A stretch of 64,000 nucleotides of DNA, from assembly GCA_963575745.1 (NCBI GenBank), contig CAUYUJ010014754.1, positions 62,501 to 126,500 of the forward strand. Reading direction: 5' to 3'. The notes under the pieces are model-generated. The model was given only the letters and a program-made list of their open reading frames with translations. It did not search any database and was not told the DNA's origin. Positions 51,215-61,681 of this stretch are shown here, piece after piece; position 1 is the stretch's first letter; each line of letters starts with the position of its first letter. The DNA is from Prorocentrum cordatum. Its lineage: Eukaryota > Sar > Dinophyceae > Prorocentrales > Prorocentraceae. Made by a program: the position numbers and the translations under genes.

Positions 51215-52140
51215 CCCCCTGAACAACATCCTTTCGCAAACTACACCGGATTCGCGCTCCCTGGCCACCATTTCACCGTAAACTGCACAAGGTTCGCTCT
51301 CTCGAGCACACAATCCTAGGACAATTGCTACAAGGTTGGGTCCCGGAAGCCACGATCTTTAGCATATGATGACGACATGTTAAGGTTCCGAGACCATCAT
51401 CCTTCGTAATTTACACGAGATCCGCGCTCCACACGCCACAATCCCGCATACATTACGGCAGGTTCGCGCTCCAGAGGCCCCCCCGCCTGCAAACTACTTA
51501 CAAACCTGCGCCCCCGAAGCCACAACCCCTGTGCACATTACTACGCGATGGCGCTCCCGAGGCCATGTTCCCCCCGCACATTGCGTGAGATTCGCGCTCC
51601 CCGGCAAGCCACAACCCCAGGGTATATCTGGCTCGCGCTCCCGAGGCCACAATCCCGAACAAAAATACCACCACCTTGCGCTCCCGAGGCCAAGGTCCCT
51701 CTGCAAATTCCTACGCGCTGGCGCTCCCGAGGCCACACTCCTTCGTAAATTTGGCGAGGCTCGCGTTGCCGAGGCCAGAGCTCAGTGTAGCGTACACCAG
51801 AATCGTGCTCCCGATCACCCGAGAACTTGTACACTACGACGAGTTGGCGCCTCCGGCATCACCACTATCCCGCGCGAACTACTGCAACCCCGCGCTCCCG
51901 AGGCCGCGCACCCACCCCACGGAGACTGCCCCGAGAACGCCAAACCGCAGAGCAGAGCACTGCCATGTTCTATGTCGGGATCTGTGCTCGGGGGGCGCCC
52001 TTCGCCCCCCCCCCCGGCGTTTCGTCAGAGTTCGGCTCCGGACTCGACGTCACGAATAGCAGTCACCAGCCCGGGGTGCGCGCCCCCGAAGCCCCAGAGC
52101 CTCGTACGCCACACCGGAAGCGCGCTCCCGAGGCCACCAT
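51215..52140 (+). repeat. Degenerate ~54-bp array (about 16 units)
   Basis: Core GCGCTCCCGAGGCCACAATCC followed by a variable CGTAAATT..ACGAGGTTC segment. Long plus frames here are repeat artefacts. Confidence 0.85.
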
Positions 52141-52560
52141 TTGTATTGGCACAGACGCGCGCGACCAGCCGGCCATCACGCAGCCCCATCCAACTGCTCA
52201 ACCGTCTGTTCAGACTGCAGGCCAGTCCGCCGCGTGGCCGACAAGCCGACCAACGACCCGCGCAGCCATGCAAGCAGTCACAGGTAGAGGGGGGGGCGGC
52301 AGAGGGCGAAGCTCCCCAGATCCGGCCGCTCCCGTCTGCGGGCTGGGCTGTGCGAGACCTCTCTGCCAGAGCTTTGGGCGCAGTGTTTGACCCCACTCAT
52401 TTATCAGATCGAGGGCGCGCAAACATGGATCAGGGATCCATGCATTGGGCGCGCGGTCGCCAAATCCATGGATCGGGGGAGGTGCCCTCTCCCAAATGCG
52501 GCTGGTGCCGCCTCGCTCGGCGGCGGAAATGCGCGAGTCCCCATGGAAGCGGGACCCGTC
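52141..52560. other. No gene recognised
   Basis: Unassigned. Confidence 0.35.
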
Positions 52561-52564
52561 GCTA

Positions 52565-52745
52565 ATCCACGCCCCCTCCTCCTCCTCCTCCTCCTCCTCC
52601 TCCTCCTCCTGCTCCTGCTCCTGCTCCTCCTCCTCTTCCTCCTCCTCTTTCTCTTCCTTCTCATTATCTTCCTCCTCCTCTTCCTCTTCCTCTTCCTCTT
52701 CCTCTTCTTCTTCTTCCTCCTCCTCCTCCTCCTCCTCCTCCTCCC
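52565..52745 (+). repeat. (CCT)n / (CTTCCT)n microsatellite
   Basis: CCT, TGCTCC and CTTCCT units. Confidence 0.97.
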
Positions 52746-52859
52746 CTGATTCTTGTTTGCGATCGCCTGACATCAGCCTGGTCTCCCTTCCCTGAAAGTC
52801 CCTCTAAAGAGGAGGCCTCGCTCTGCCGGCGGGGCCTCGCGGACGCCCGCCGGTGCACA

Positions 52860-53520
52860 TGGCTGCGGCGGCCTCGGACGGCCCCCAGACGACCCGAGGG
52901 CCCCAAGACGAGCCAAGAGAGCCCCGGGAGGGCCCCCTGACAGCCCAAGGGGGCCCGAGATTGCCAGAGAGCGTCCCAGGGCTGCCCACCATGGTCCCAG
53001 GACGACCTCTGGAACCCCCTATGACGCCCCACGAAAGGCCCAAGTTCATCCCCCGCGGGGGCCCCAAGAGGCCAAAATCAACGATCCCCCTGTGATTTTG
53101 TTTTTATTATTTGTTCATTTGGCGCTGTCGTCGCTTCGAACTTTCCGCACTCCACAACAGCCCAGGAGGGCTCCGAGATCGCCCGAAGACGGGTCGAGGC
53201 CTCCAGGAGGGATCAAAATCGGTCCACGAGGGCCTCAAGACGGCCTGGGAGGCCCGCGCGAAGGCCCAAGAGACCCCCAGGAGGGCCCCAAGAGAGGCCG
53301 AAAACTGTCTCATGAGGCGAACGCGAAGGGGCGCTGGGAGCCTGTCCCCGGCACATTCCCGCCGAGACCTTCAACATGCCCCAGAGGGGCCCCCAAAACA
53401 CCCCCAGGATGCCCCCAACACGCCCCAAGAGGTCCCCCAAAGCCACTCCAAGAGCTCCCAAAGAAGCCTCCCGAGAGGCTCCACAGAGGCCCCTCCAGAA
53501 GCCTGCAACATCTCAACATA
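52860..53520 (+). repeat. Repeat K copy 3
   Basis: CCCCAAGAGGCC units, the core GGCCAAAATCAACGAT..TTTTTATTATTTGTTCA..TCGAACTTTCCGCACTCC, then more CCAAGAGG units. Confidence 0.7.
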
Positions 53521-53755
53521 CCTCCCGAGGTCTGAACACCAAAAACCCCAGTCTCCAAAGAAACCTGTCCGCCGACCACACGCATAGTGTCATCAACAGA
53601 CCCCCCGAGACACTCATCAACAGGCAACTAGGATGCCCCAGGCATGAACCAGTCGCGAGCCAACTCTTCGCCCGCACGTGCGTTACTCCTAGGGGGCGGC
53701 TGGTGATGCGCCGCCGGCGTCCAAGACAATAAATATTTCTCCGCTGGCTAGGCGC
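53521..53755. other. No gene recognised
   Basis: Short unassigned spacer downstream of the Ulp1-like stop codon. Confidence 0.4.
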
Positions 53756-54320
53756 CTAGATTTTGCCAGCGCCAGAGAAGTCCTTGACCGATCTTGCCGA
53801 GAAGCCCCTCTTGCGCTGGACTTCGAACCGCTCTCCCACGCATGCGCGGCATCCTTTGGGCCCGTCCTTGCATGGGAGACACTTGGTGCAAAGCTGGGCG
53901 GCGGCGCTAGCGTCCTCGTAGGTGGCGCGCGTCGGCTCGGCCGCCGTGGGGTCCTCGCAGGGGTTGGACTTGTGCTTGGCCTTGGCCTTGGCCTTGGCCT
54001 TGGCCTTGGCCTTGGCCTTGGCCTTGGCCATCGCCGCGTCGTTGTCGCTGGCCCCCTTGAGTTTATTGATGAGCTCGCTGCCTCGAGCGACCGCGGCGTG
54101 GAGGGCTGCTGGCGTTTGGCGGCCCTCGCCTCGGATCCCGCACGGGGCGCGCTCGATCCAGCGATTCGTCCACGGGCCGCAGCTCCAACCGTCTACTTGG
54201 CACCGTCTGTTGCTCGGTGCTGGGCAATGCTCGCCAAGGCCAAAGGCGCCGAGCTTGTAGAGGATCCTCGCGGCGGCCTCGGGGGCCCACGTGCGAACCC
54301 TACCCGCGACTTCTGAGGGG
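53756..54320 (-). pseudogene. Ulp1/C48-like cysteine peptidase end, (Lys-Ala)n tail and Cys-rich terminus
   Basis: The minus frame reads AAARILYKLGAFGL, CPAPSNRRCQVDGWSCGPW, then RWIERAPCGIRGEGRQ. Q-x-D-G-W-S-C-G-x-W fits the Ulp1/SENP active-site block (conserved Gln, then D-S-x-x-C-G, then an aromatic). It is followed by a (TTGGCC)n hexanucleotide coding (Lys-Ala)8, and a Cys-rich end (LCTKCLPCKDGPKGCRAC). The frame is open to a stop at 53756. The catalytic His and Asp were not located in the broken sequence upstream, so activity is doubtful. The family cleaves SUMO-like isopeptide bonds; copies are also carried by transposons. Confidence 0.5.
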
Positions 54321-54394
54321 GGGGGGGGCGGGGCGCACTTCGCTCGGCAGCTACCGAGCAAAGTGAACACCACCTTCCCCCCTCAGACATCGTG

Positions 54395-54990
54395 GGGTGC
54401 AGGCGTGAGTTCGCCTGTGGCCCTCGTGGGCCTGCCTGGCGTTCTCGGACGGCTGCTTCGACGCCGCGCCCGTCGATCCTCGAGACCTGGCGGGAATTAC
54501 CACAAGTGCCCCCTGCCCTGGGCGCCTCCAGGATTCGCTCCAAACCGGAGCGAAACGCCGGAGGCACCCGGGGGGGAGGGGGGCCATTGCAGCAATCGCC
54601 GACCTTGAGGTGCGCGTCGTGCGCGGGCGCCTCGGAGTGCACGCATGCCAGCGCGTGCTGGGCCTTGTCGACCCTCTCGGCCCAGCGCTTCTGCTCCTCG
54701 GGCTGCTGGGCGGCGGGTGCGTCCTCGCCCTGGCCCTCTCGAGCCCAGGAGACGGCCGCCGTGGGCTCGACCGCCAGAACGCTGTCGGGGACGCCCGCGC
54801 GTTCCTCGATCTCGCCCAGCAGCGCGTGCACCGTGCCCAGCTCGAGGGCGTCGCCCTTGACGATCTGCTCTAAGTTCATGATCGCGTGCTCCTTGGCGAG
54901 CGCGGCGCGGCGAGCGTGTCTTGTCTGGCGCCAGTCGAGCTTCTGTGCGGCTTGGGGAACTTGTAGTCCTGCTCGATCGTGACCTGTGGC
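54395..54990 (-). pseudogene. Coding segment of the same minus-strand series
   Basis: HARRAALAKEHAIMNLEQIV, KGDALELGTVHALLGEIEER, then EEQKRWAERVDKAQHALACV. Mostly helical, charged; no domain recognised. Lies just upstream of the Ulp1-like segment, probably separated by an intron or a phase break. Confidence 0.4.
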
Positions 54991-55126
54991 GCTCGGGATT
55001 CGCAGACGCTCGTTAGCTTCCGCCTGCTTCCGCTTCGCGTTGCTTTCGCCTGCTTCCGCTTTCGCTCCTGCCCCTGTCCGCCAACTTCCGCCTGCTTCCG
55101 CCGCCCCAGGCAGCAGCAGGCAGGAG

Positions 55127-56060
55127 CTAACGAGTGCATGTGACCCTCCCAGCCTCGCTGCTGTCGATCTGGAAGATCGCCGCGGTCTCCGCCTCGAGGA
55201 CGCGCAGGCGGTACTCGTCCTCGGTGCCCAGGACTCGCCAGACGTCCTGCACTCTGCCGCCCCTGCCCTCGCATTGCCCTCCTCGGCGACGCGCGCCACC
55301 TTGCCGTGCCAAGGGGGTCTCCTCGCAAGCCTCGAGGCCGTTATTATGATTGGCCTTGTCCTGCTTCTTGGCGTTCTTGTCCGCTTGCTTTTTCTGCTTG
55401 AACTTTTTGGAGGAGCTCGCGCGCGCCTTCGGCGGCCTGCCTGTGAGCTTCGCCATGGCCGCGCCTCTGCTGAGGTGCTCGAGCGAGGTCTCGCCGCCAA
55501 TATTGGCCTTCTCGCGCTGCCACTTGCGAGCGTGCTTGCCCGCGAACTCGCCCGCGAACTCGGGCGCCCACCTTTTCTTGCGTTTAGCTGTCCGTTTCAG
55601 CTTGATCCTCTTCTCGAGGGCGCGCGGGAACTTGATGCCCTTGATCCGCTCCTCTGGCGGTTTGAACATTTCCTTCTGCTCGTCGGTGAGCTCGAGGTCC
55701 AGCTCTCGGAGCTCCAGGAGGCAGGGGTTCTCGCCCTCCTCGTAGTCCCTCAGCAAGTCGTCGTTGTGGAAACAGTTGCCGTCGAGGGCGCTCCACGCGG
55801 GCACGGGCGGCGCGCCCTCGGGCCAGGCTTGGGTGCCCTCGAGGCGCTCTTTCGCCAGGCTGGTCTCTCTGCCGCGGCCGGGCTCGGTGGAGTAGCTCCG
55901 CGGCTCCATGCCCGTAGCGACTTTGAGCTCGCCTTGCTCTCTCGGCCGGACCACGAGCACCTGGTTGGCTTGCATCCCTTGGAGCGGAACCGCGTCCATG
56001 TTCTGCTTGCGGAAGCGGGTGTTGGCCTCGGAGACGCAGTAGAGGCACTCGTAGGGCCTC
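55127..56060 (-). pseudogene. Coding segment with ECLYC motif and Lys-rich tail
   Basis: After a phase break, ECLYCVSEANTRFRKQNM leads to GMQANQVLVVRPREQGELKV, ELRELDLELTDEQKEMFKPP and then a strongly basic region (KRIKLKRTAKRKKRW; KKFKQKKQADKNAKKQDKAN). It has a CxxC pair and nuclear-type basic clusters. Function unknown. Confidence 0.45.
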
Positions 56061-56900
56061 CATTGCGCCGGGGACTTCTACTCCTTCTGGGGCTCGGCCT
56101 TGGCCTTCTGCATCCAGTCTTGCTCCATGGCCCAATGCATCTCGGCCTTGACCTCTCGGATCTTGGCCTTGGGCTGGCTGTGCTCGCGAGTGTCGGGCTC
56201 TTGCAAGAAGCTCGTGGCGTCGGGGGCCGTGGGCGCGTGGGTGACATTCTTGGGCCACGCTCGCAGCGTCGCTGCCTCGGTCCACTCGAGAGGCAGTCTG
56301 CGAACGCGAGGCTCTGGCCGCGCTCCTGCCCAATGAATTCGATGGCCCAGCTTGCCACCAGCTCGTCCGTCCAGGCTCTCGGCTGCCCCCACGCGTCGAT
56401 GGCCTCGAAGACCCTCGCGCGTCCCGCCTCGGAGAACTCGAGCAGAGCGTTGCGCCGGCCCCTGAGCAATGCCCCCAGGGGTTCGCCTGCTTGGAAGCGC
56501 CCCGTCTCGCCATCGTTCCGCTCGTAGGTGACGTCGCGCCGCCAGGTGCCCTCCTCGAGGTTCATGTCGCTGACTCGGCAGTGCCTTGCGCAGGGGGCAA
56601 GGGGCGCGCTGCGCTTCTTGGCGGACTTCGGCCCCCTGCTCGGGTCGAAACAGTTCCCGACCGCGGGGATGCTGATGAGGGTGATCCTGTGCTTCTCCTG
56701 CGGTCGAGTAGGCCTGCTCCACTTGCTCCTTGTGGTCGGGGTGGTCTGCCAAGTACTTGGCCTTCTCCGTCTCGAAGGCTGCCTTGTCCTGCTCGTTGCA
56801 CGTCTCGCGGAACTTCTTGCGGGGGTTCTGGATGCGTTTCTTGGCGCCCGCGGCGTGCACCATCTGGGCGCCCGAAATGCGCACGGAAACAATGAGAACC
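56060..56900 (-). pseudogene. Coding segment in two alternating phases
   Basis: Begins GAKKRIQNPRKKFRETCNEQ, then changes phase at about 56720 to RITLISIPAVGNCFDPS, RDVTYERNDGETGRFQAGEP and FEAIDAWGQPRAWTDELVAS, then changes back at about 56260 to AWPKNVTHAPTAPDATSFLQ and reaches a stop at 56078. Two phase changes that each preserve protein-like sequence indicate small indels, either real decay or assembly errors. Confidence 0.45.
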
Positions 56901-57024
56901 AAGAGCGGCCGCTGTTGGGCACGCGACCCCCTGCCCCCAATGGACACAGGCCGCGGCGACACCGACGGCGAATCGTGTTCAAATAACACAGGAACTGCTG
57001 TTGGGATACCCTTTCCTTTCGTAC

Positions 57025-57210
57025 CTATTTCGCTCGTGCCGAGACCTCGCTCTCGTGGACGCGCGCGTGCTCCTCGCAGCGGAGCTTGGGCCAGAGCGCG
57101 GTGGCGTCGACGACGACCGAGCTCGCGCTGGCCCCGCGCTGGGCAAGGGTCTCGGGGCCCTCGGTGAAGAGACGGGGGTCCTCGGAGCCGCCCCTCGCCA
57201 CCAGGTGCAC
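57025..57210 (-). pseudogene. Short coding segment (VVVDATALWPKL)
   Basis: GPETLAQRGASASSVVVDAT, ALWPKLRCEEHARVHESE. Protein-like; next to the (TAG)n tract. Family unknown. Confidence 0.4.
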
Positions 57211-57221
57211 TAACCTCGTGG

Positions 57222-57289
57222 TAGTAGTAGAAGTAGCAGTAATAGTAGTAGTAGTAGCAGCAGCAGCAGCAACAGCAGCAGTAGTAGTC

Positions 57290-57334
<45 letters not shown>

Positions 57335-57436
57335 ATAGTAGTAGTAGTAGTAGTACTAGTAGTACTAGTAGTAGTCGTAGTAGTAGTAGTAGTAGTAGAA
57401 GTAGTAGTAGTTACTCGTTCGTTGTGGCGGTAGTGG

Positions 57437-57479
<43 letters not shown>

Positions 57480-57664
57480 GATAGTAATAGTTACTAATCG
57501 TGATACCTGGTAGTACTACCTGGTAGGTAGTAGTAGTAGTAGTAGTAGTAGGAGTAGTAGTAGTAGTAGTAGTACCTGGTAGTCGTCGTACCTGGTAGTA
57601 GTAGTACCTGGTAATTGTAGTGCCTGCTAATAATAGCTACCTGGGAGTAGTAGTAGTCGTAGTT

Positions 57665-57698
<34 letters not shown>

Positions 57699-57713
57699 AA
57701 GTAAAGGTAGTAT

Positions 57714-57760
<47 letters not shown>

Positions 57761-57839
57761 ATAGTAGTAGTCGTCGTAGTCGTAGTCGTAGTCGTAGTCG
57801 TAGTACTAGTTCGTAGTAATAGTAATATTAATAGTAGTC

Positions 57840-57877
<38 letters not shown>

Positions 57878-58043
57878 CGTCGTAGTTACAACTAGTAGTA
57901 ATACTACAACGAGTAACTCGGCGTGGCCAAGTCGTTGTCGCTGGCCATCCATTCGTTGCCGCGGGCGCACGTCGTGCGTTTGGCGGCCCTCGCCTCGGCT
58001 CTCGCGCAGGGCGCGCTCGATCCAGCGACTTGTCCAGTTACTC

Positions 58044-58081
<38 letters not shown>

Positions 58082-58092
58082 TGTTGTTGTTG
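57222..58092 (+). repeat. (TAG)n microsatellite, ~870 bp, interrupted
   Basis: TAG triplets with CAG, TCG and ACC(TGG) interruptions; a stretch near 57440-57475 is in inverse orientation (CTA)n, so it can pair with its neighbours. A 118-base non-repetitive island (57920-58037) lies inside. Confidence 0.97.
57920..58037 (-). pseudogene. Second fragment of the Ulp1-like domain inside (TAG)n
   Basis: The minus frame gives SRWIERALRESRGEGRQT, matching RWIERAPCGIRGEGRQT at 54.1 kb; the forward words TCGTTGTCGCTGGCC and TTTGGCGGCCCTCGCCTCGG are shared. Flanked by TAG triplets on both sides. Confidence 0.6.
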
Positions 58093-58208
58093 TTGTTGCG
58101 CGTAGTACTCGTAATTTTCGCGACTAATAGTTATTTCCTACTACAACTTTTACTAGTATTAGTGAGTACTACCGCTACTACGACTAACTACTACTAAAAC
58201 TACTAGAA

Positions 58209-59120
58209 CTACCTGTCCGCCGTGGCCCAGGTGAGCTTGGCCTTCTCCTTGCTCAGGGTCTGCTTCCTCGCGCCGGACAGGCGCTGGCCCTTGCGCCCGC
58301 TCGCGTTGATCCTCGACGGGGCGAACTCGTCCACCCACTGCATGTCCTTCTTGGTCGTCTGGTTAACCCGGAAAATATTCAGGCGCTTGGTCGCCCTCTT
58401 GAGGATCTCGGCGTGGTAGCTCTTGTGGCCGACCTTCTGCAGGTGGAGCTGCTTGTCTTGCTCGGAGGCCAGCTCGCGGCGCAGCCGCGTCAGGAGGGTC
58501 TTCTGACCTCGGGGCCGTGCTCGCGCTCTCGCTTGAACCGGCACTCGAGGCGGCGCACGACGCCCTCGAGCGGGCGCTCGGCTGTGACTTGGCCGGGGAT
58601 CTCGCGGGGCAGCCTGGCGCCCAGGCCCCTGTCGCGCCCGCGCAGGTTCGCTCGGGCGCGCCCGCGGCCTCGGAGGCCGTGCTTGCCGAGCCTCGCCGTG
58701 GCAACCTTCTTCTCGAGGGCAGCTCGAAGGCCGTGCCATCGGGCAACCGTCTCGCGGCTCCAGTGCCACTTGTGCTGCAGCTCGGCTCTGACTCGAGGCG
58801 GCAGGAAGGCGAACTTCTTCGCGTTGTGCTCGCCCGCGTGCTTGGTCCAGTCGGGGGGGGGGGGGGGTCTGGGGCTTGGACTGCGCTGCTGGGTCTCGTC
58901 GCAGCGTGGGCGCAGCCCGGGGTTTTTGCGTTCCCTTGTGCTCCGCGCTCTTGTCGCGAGGTCTGCCGCCCTCGCCGAAGCCTCGCTTCGCGCCTCGGCC
59001 GAAGTCGCGCGGGGCGAGGGCCTTGCCCCCGGCGCTCGCAAGCTCTCGGGGCGCGGCCGCGGCCGCGAGTCGCTCCTGGGAGGGTGGGTGGGCGGTGCTT
59101 GTAGTGTTGCAGTCGACTCG
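58209..59120 (-). pseudogene. Basic coding segment, frame-broken
   Basis: One phase: HAGEHNAKKFAFLPPRVRAE, LQHKWHWSRETVARWHGLRA, LEGVVRRLECRFKREREHG. After a phase change near 58500: TLLTRLRRELASEQDKQLHL, GHKSYHAEILKRATKRLNIF, MQWVDEFAPSRINASGRKG. Strongly basic and protein-like; no domain recognised. A (C)n run at 58855-58867 marks another possible indel. Confidence 0.45.
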
Positions 59121-59640
59121 CGTAGTAAGGATGGGCGGCAACGATGCAAGGTCCTTGCAAGGCCCAGAGATGGGCCGGAGTGGCAATAATACAAAGATAT
59201 AACAATATTGCCCATCCCTTCCACGCGGGTTGATCGTAATATTACTACTATCGGCACGGGCAGGAAGAGAGGAATAACAATGGTGGGAGGCGGAAGAGAG
59301 AAGAGGATGGCCCCAGGATTTTTTTTTTGTTGATGATTCGGGGCCTTAAGTTCTTATGTAGCAACAGATTCGTTTAATCGTTTTCAAGACATGGAGGGGG
59401 TCCACGACGGGGCCCCGCGGGTGATTCAAAAAACGCGGAGATGGAAAAAGCGCGGCCCCGGCGGGGGGAGAAAGAGAGGAAGAGAGAAGGAAGATGAGCA
59501 AAAGGAGAGGAAGAAGGAAGAGAAGCAAAAGCAAATAAAAAAAATCAACAATGGAAGGAAAGGAAGGAATATCCGAAACACAGAATGAGAGGGAAAGAAG
59601 AAGAATACATACTATGAACGCTGAAGGAAGATAAGGAAGA
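59121..59640. other. No gene; AG-rich tract 59440-59620
   Basis: GAGAGAAAGGAAGA-type purine sequence; probably intron or spacer. Confidence 0.45.
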
Positions 59641-59826
59641 GGAATCCTGCCCGCCCGTCTCAGCCTCGAACCTCGCGGCCTCGAGTTTCACGTAGAAGCT
59701 CGCGGCGGAGTCGGCCGTCTCGCGCGGCGAGGCCCCCAGCTTCTCGCGCGAGCTCGGGGCCGCGGGCGGCGAGGTCAGCAGGCCCCGGAGGCTCGACAAG
59801 CTCGTCTGCTTCGTCGGCTCGGCCAT
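59640..59826 (-). pseudogene. Exon-like segment beginning MAEPTKQTSL
   Basis: The minus frame MAEPTKQTSLSSLRGLLTSP continues SREKLGASPRETADSAASFY and KLEAARFEAETGG, then runs into AG-rich DNA. It may be a 5' coding exon of the minus-strand series, or an independent short gene. The ATG at 59826 is the first in frame. Confidence 0.4.
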
Positions 59827-59934
59827 CGGAGTCTCGCTGCAAAGCTGCAGTGGCTCGAAACAGAAAACCTCGAGCCAACGTGGCTGCGGGAGGCTGCTAG
59901 TGTTGGCTTGTCGTTGGTGCTCCTTGGTGTTCGC

Positions 59935-60170
59935 TTGTTGTTATTGCTTGCTTCGCTGCCGTTGTGGTTTGCTGTGGCTTCTGTTGCGCTTGCTGTTGCT
60001 TCTGCTGTTGTTGGTGTTGTTGTGCTTGCTGTTGCTGCTGCTGTTGGTGGCGTTGCTGTTGCGCTTCGCTGTTGCTTCTGCTGTTGTTGGTGGTGCGGTT
60101 GTTGTGCCGGCTGCAGTTGTTTGTGTGGCCGCTGCTGTTGTTTTGCGCGGTGCGTTGCGTGCGTGTGCTT
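59935..60170 (+). repeat. (TGCTGT/GTTGCT)n-rich tract
   Basis: Imperfect GTTGCT, TGTTGC and GTTGTTG units; Cys/Leu and Asn/Ser-rich frames are artefacts. Confidence 0.85.
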
Positions 60171-60239
60171 GGGTCATTTGCGTTGATGGTCTTGTTGCTC
60201 TGGCACCTGTCTCTGTTTTTTTGCTGGCGCCCTCGAGGC

Positions 60240-60708
60240 TGGGGGCCACCTCGCTGAGAATTCCCAGCACCTCGTCCTCATTCTGCCCGAAAGCACCTCG
60301 CTCACAGCTCCCAGCGGCTCGCGAGGAGCCCCAGGGCTGAATCAGAACTTGGGGCCGAGGCCAGCGAGGCATCGCGCTGCCTCGTCGTTGCGGGCGCGCA
60401 GAAGCGCCTGCGCTCTTCCTCGGAGCCGAGCTTGACCTCCAGCTTGCGCCTCTTGTTCTCGAGCTTGGGGGGCCCTTCTGGTCCTCCAGCTCAACCTTCA
60501 CATCGTTCAGCTTGACCTCGAGCTTGACCTTCTTGTCCTCTGGCTTCTTGTCCTCGATGCTCTTGTCCTCGGGCTTGCTGGCGTCCTCCTCCAGCGTGGT
60601 GGGTTGCGTCTCCCTCGTCCACTCGTCGCCCTCCACCCGCTCGCCGACGCTCTCGTCGTCCGACCGCTCGGCGACAGGCCGGCGATCGTCGCTGCCCGAC
60701 TCGGACAT
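60240..60708 (-). pseudogene. Acidic/Lys-rich coding segment beginning MSESGSDD
   Basis: MSESGSDDRRPVAERSDDES is followed by a Lys/Glu repeat (KPEDKSIEDKKPEDKKVKLE; VKLNDVKVELEDQK). After a single-base phase change at about 60462 (a GGCCCCCC run) the repeat theme continues LENKRRKLEVKLGSEEERRR. A later stretch reads GQNEDEVLGILSEVAPSLEG in the original phase. Likely a coiled or disordered nuclear-type protein; no family. Confidence 0.45.
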
Positions 60709-60984
60709 GGGGCGCTGCGTCTAGGCCATGGTGCGCTGCGTCCTCCGCTGGCTTGGAATGCTTGAGCCTACATTGGCCACGGTTGCTTGTTGTTCGTGTG
60801 GGTTGTCTTGCTCCTTTTCTTGCTTGTCTTGCTGCGTTTGCTCATCGTGTTTGTCTTGTTGCTGTTTGCGAGCGTGCGGGTGTGCAGCTGTTGTTTGTTT
60901 CCCCTGCTGTTCGTCTTGGTGCTATTATGCCCTGCTGTTGCTGCTTTTGTGCCGTTCGCTGTTGCTGTCGTGGCTGCTGCTGTT

Positions 60985-61035
60985 TGTGTTTGTGTTCTTG
61001 CGTGTGTGAGTGTGTGTGATAGTGTGTCTGTGGGA

Positions 61036-61067
<32 letters not shown>

Positions 61068-61205
61068 GTGTTCGTGTGTGTGTGTGAGTGTGCGAGTGTG
61101 CGTGTGTGTGTGTGTGCGTGTGTGTGCGTGTGTGCGTGTGTGCGTGCGTGCGTGCGCGCGTGCGCGTGCGTGCGTGCGCGTGTTTGTGTTTGTGCGTGCT
61201 TTGGT
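60985..61205 (+). repeat. (GT)n microsatellite with GC interruptions
   Basis: GTGTGT with GCGT and GAGT changes; Cys/Val frames are artefacts. Confidence 0.97.
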
Positions 61206-61681
61206 GCTTTGGTGCCTCGGCAGCCTGGGGCGTCTACACCTCGCCAGGCCCGTGCGCTGGGCCCTCGAGCGAAGGTCATCGCCTGCCGAGCCTGTGCGGA
61301 GCCGAGCCGCGGGCAGCGCCCCCGCCGAACTCCCCAGGGTGCAGAGCGAAAGGGCCCCCTCGAGGCCGCGCCCCACCCTAGGCCCCTCAGCCTGGTGCCA
61401 AGGGGGGCTGAAAAGCGAGAACACGCGCCGTGCCCAGGCCCCGCCAACGGCGAATGCGGGCCCAGGCACCCCGAGGGACCGCCCCCTCAGGCCCCTCAGC
61501 CACGGCGGACACCGCGCCAAGGGGGGCATTGTCTCTACCGCTGGGGCCCTCTCAGAGGCGGAACCCGCACCCCGACGACGGGCAGAGGCGCAACGGCCAT
61601 CCCAGCAATCCGTGAGGCCATCCACGCAGCTGGCACTCTTGCTGCTGACCCCATCCACGGCCTCAGCCCTCAGCGAGAACG
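61206..61681. other. 3' flank of the DinoSL retrogene; no gene recognised
   Basis: GC-rich; no poly(A) tract or signal visible downstream of the stop codon. Related CCCCTCAGGCCCCTCAG-like repeats near 61380 and 61485. Confidence 0.4.

Noticed and set aside
54986-56527. 513-codon plus-strand open frame
   Set aside because: It is antisense to the minus-strand segments that look like protein (RFRKQNM, DLELTDEQKEMFK). GC-rich DNA with few stops explains its length.
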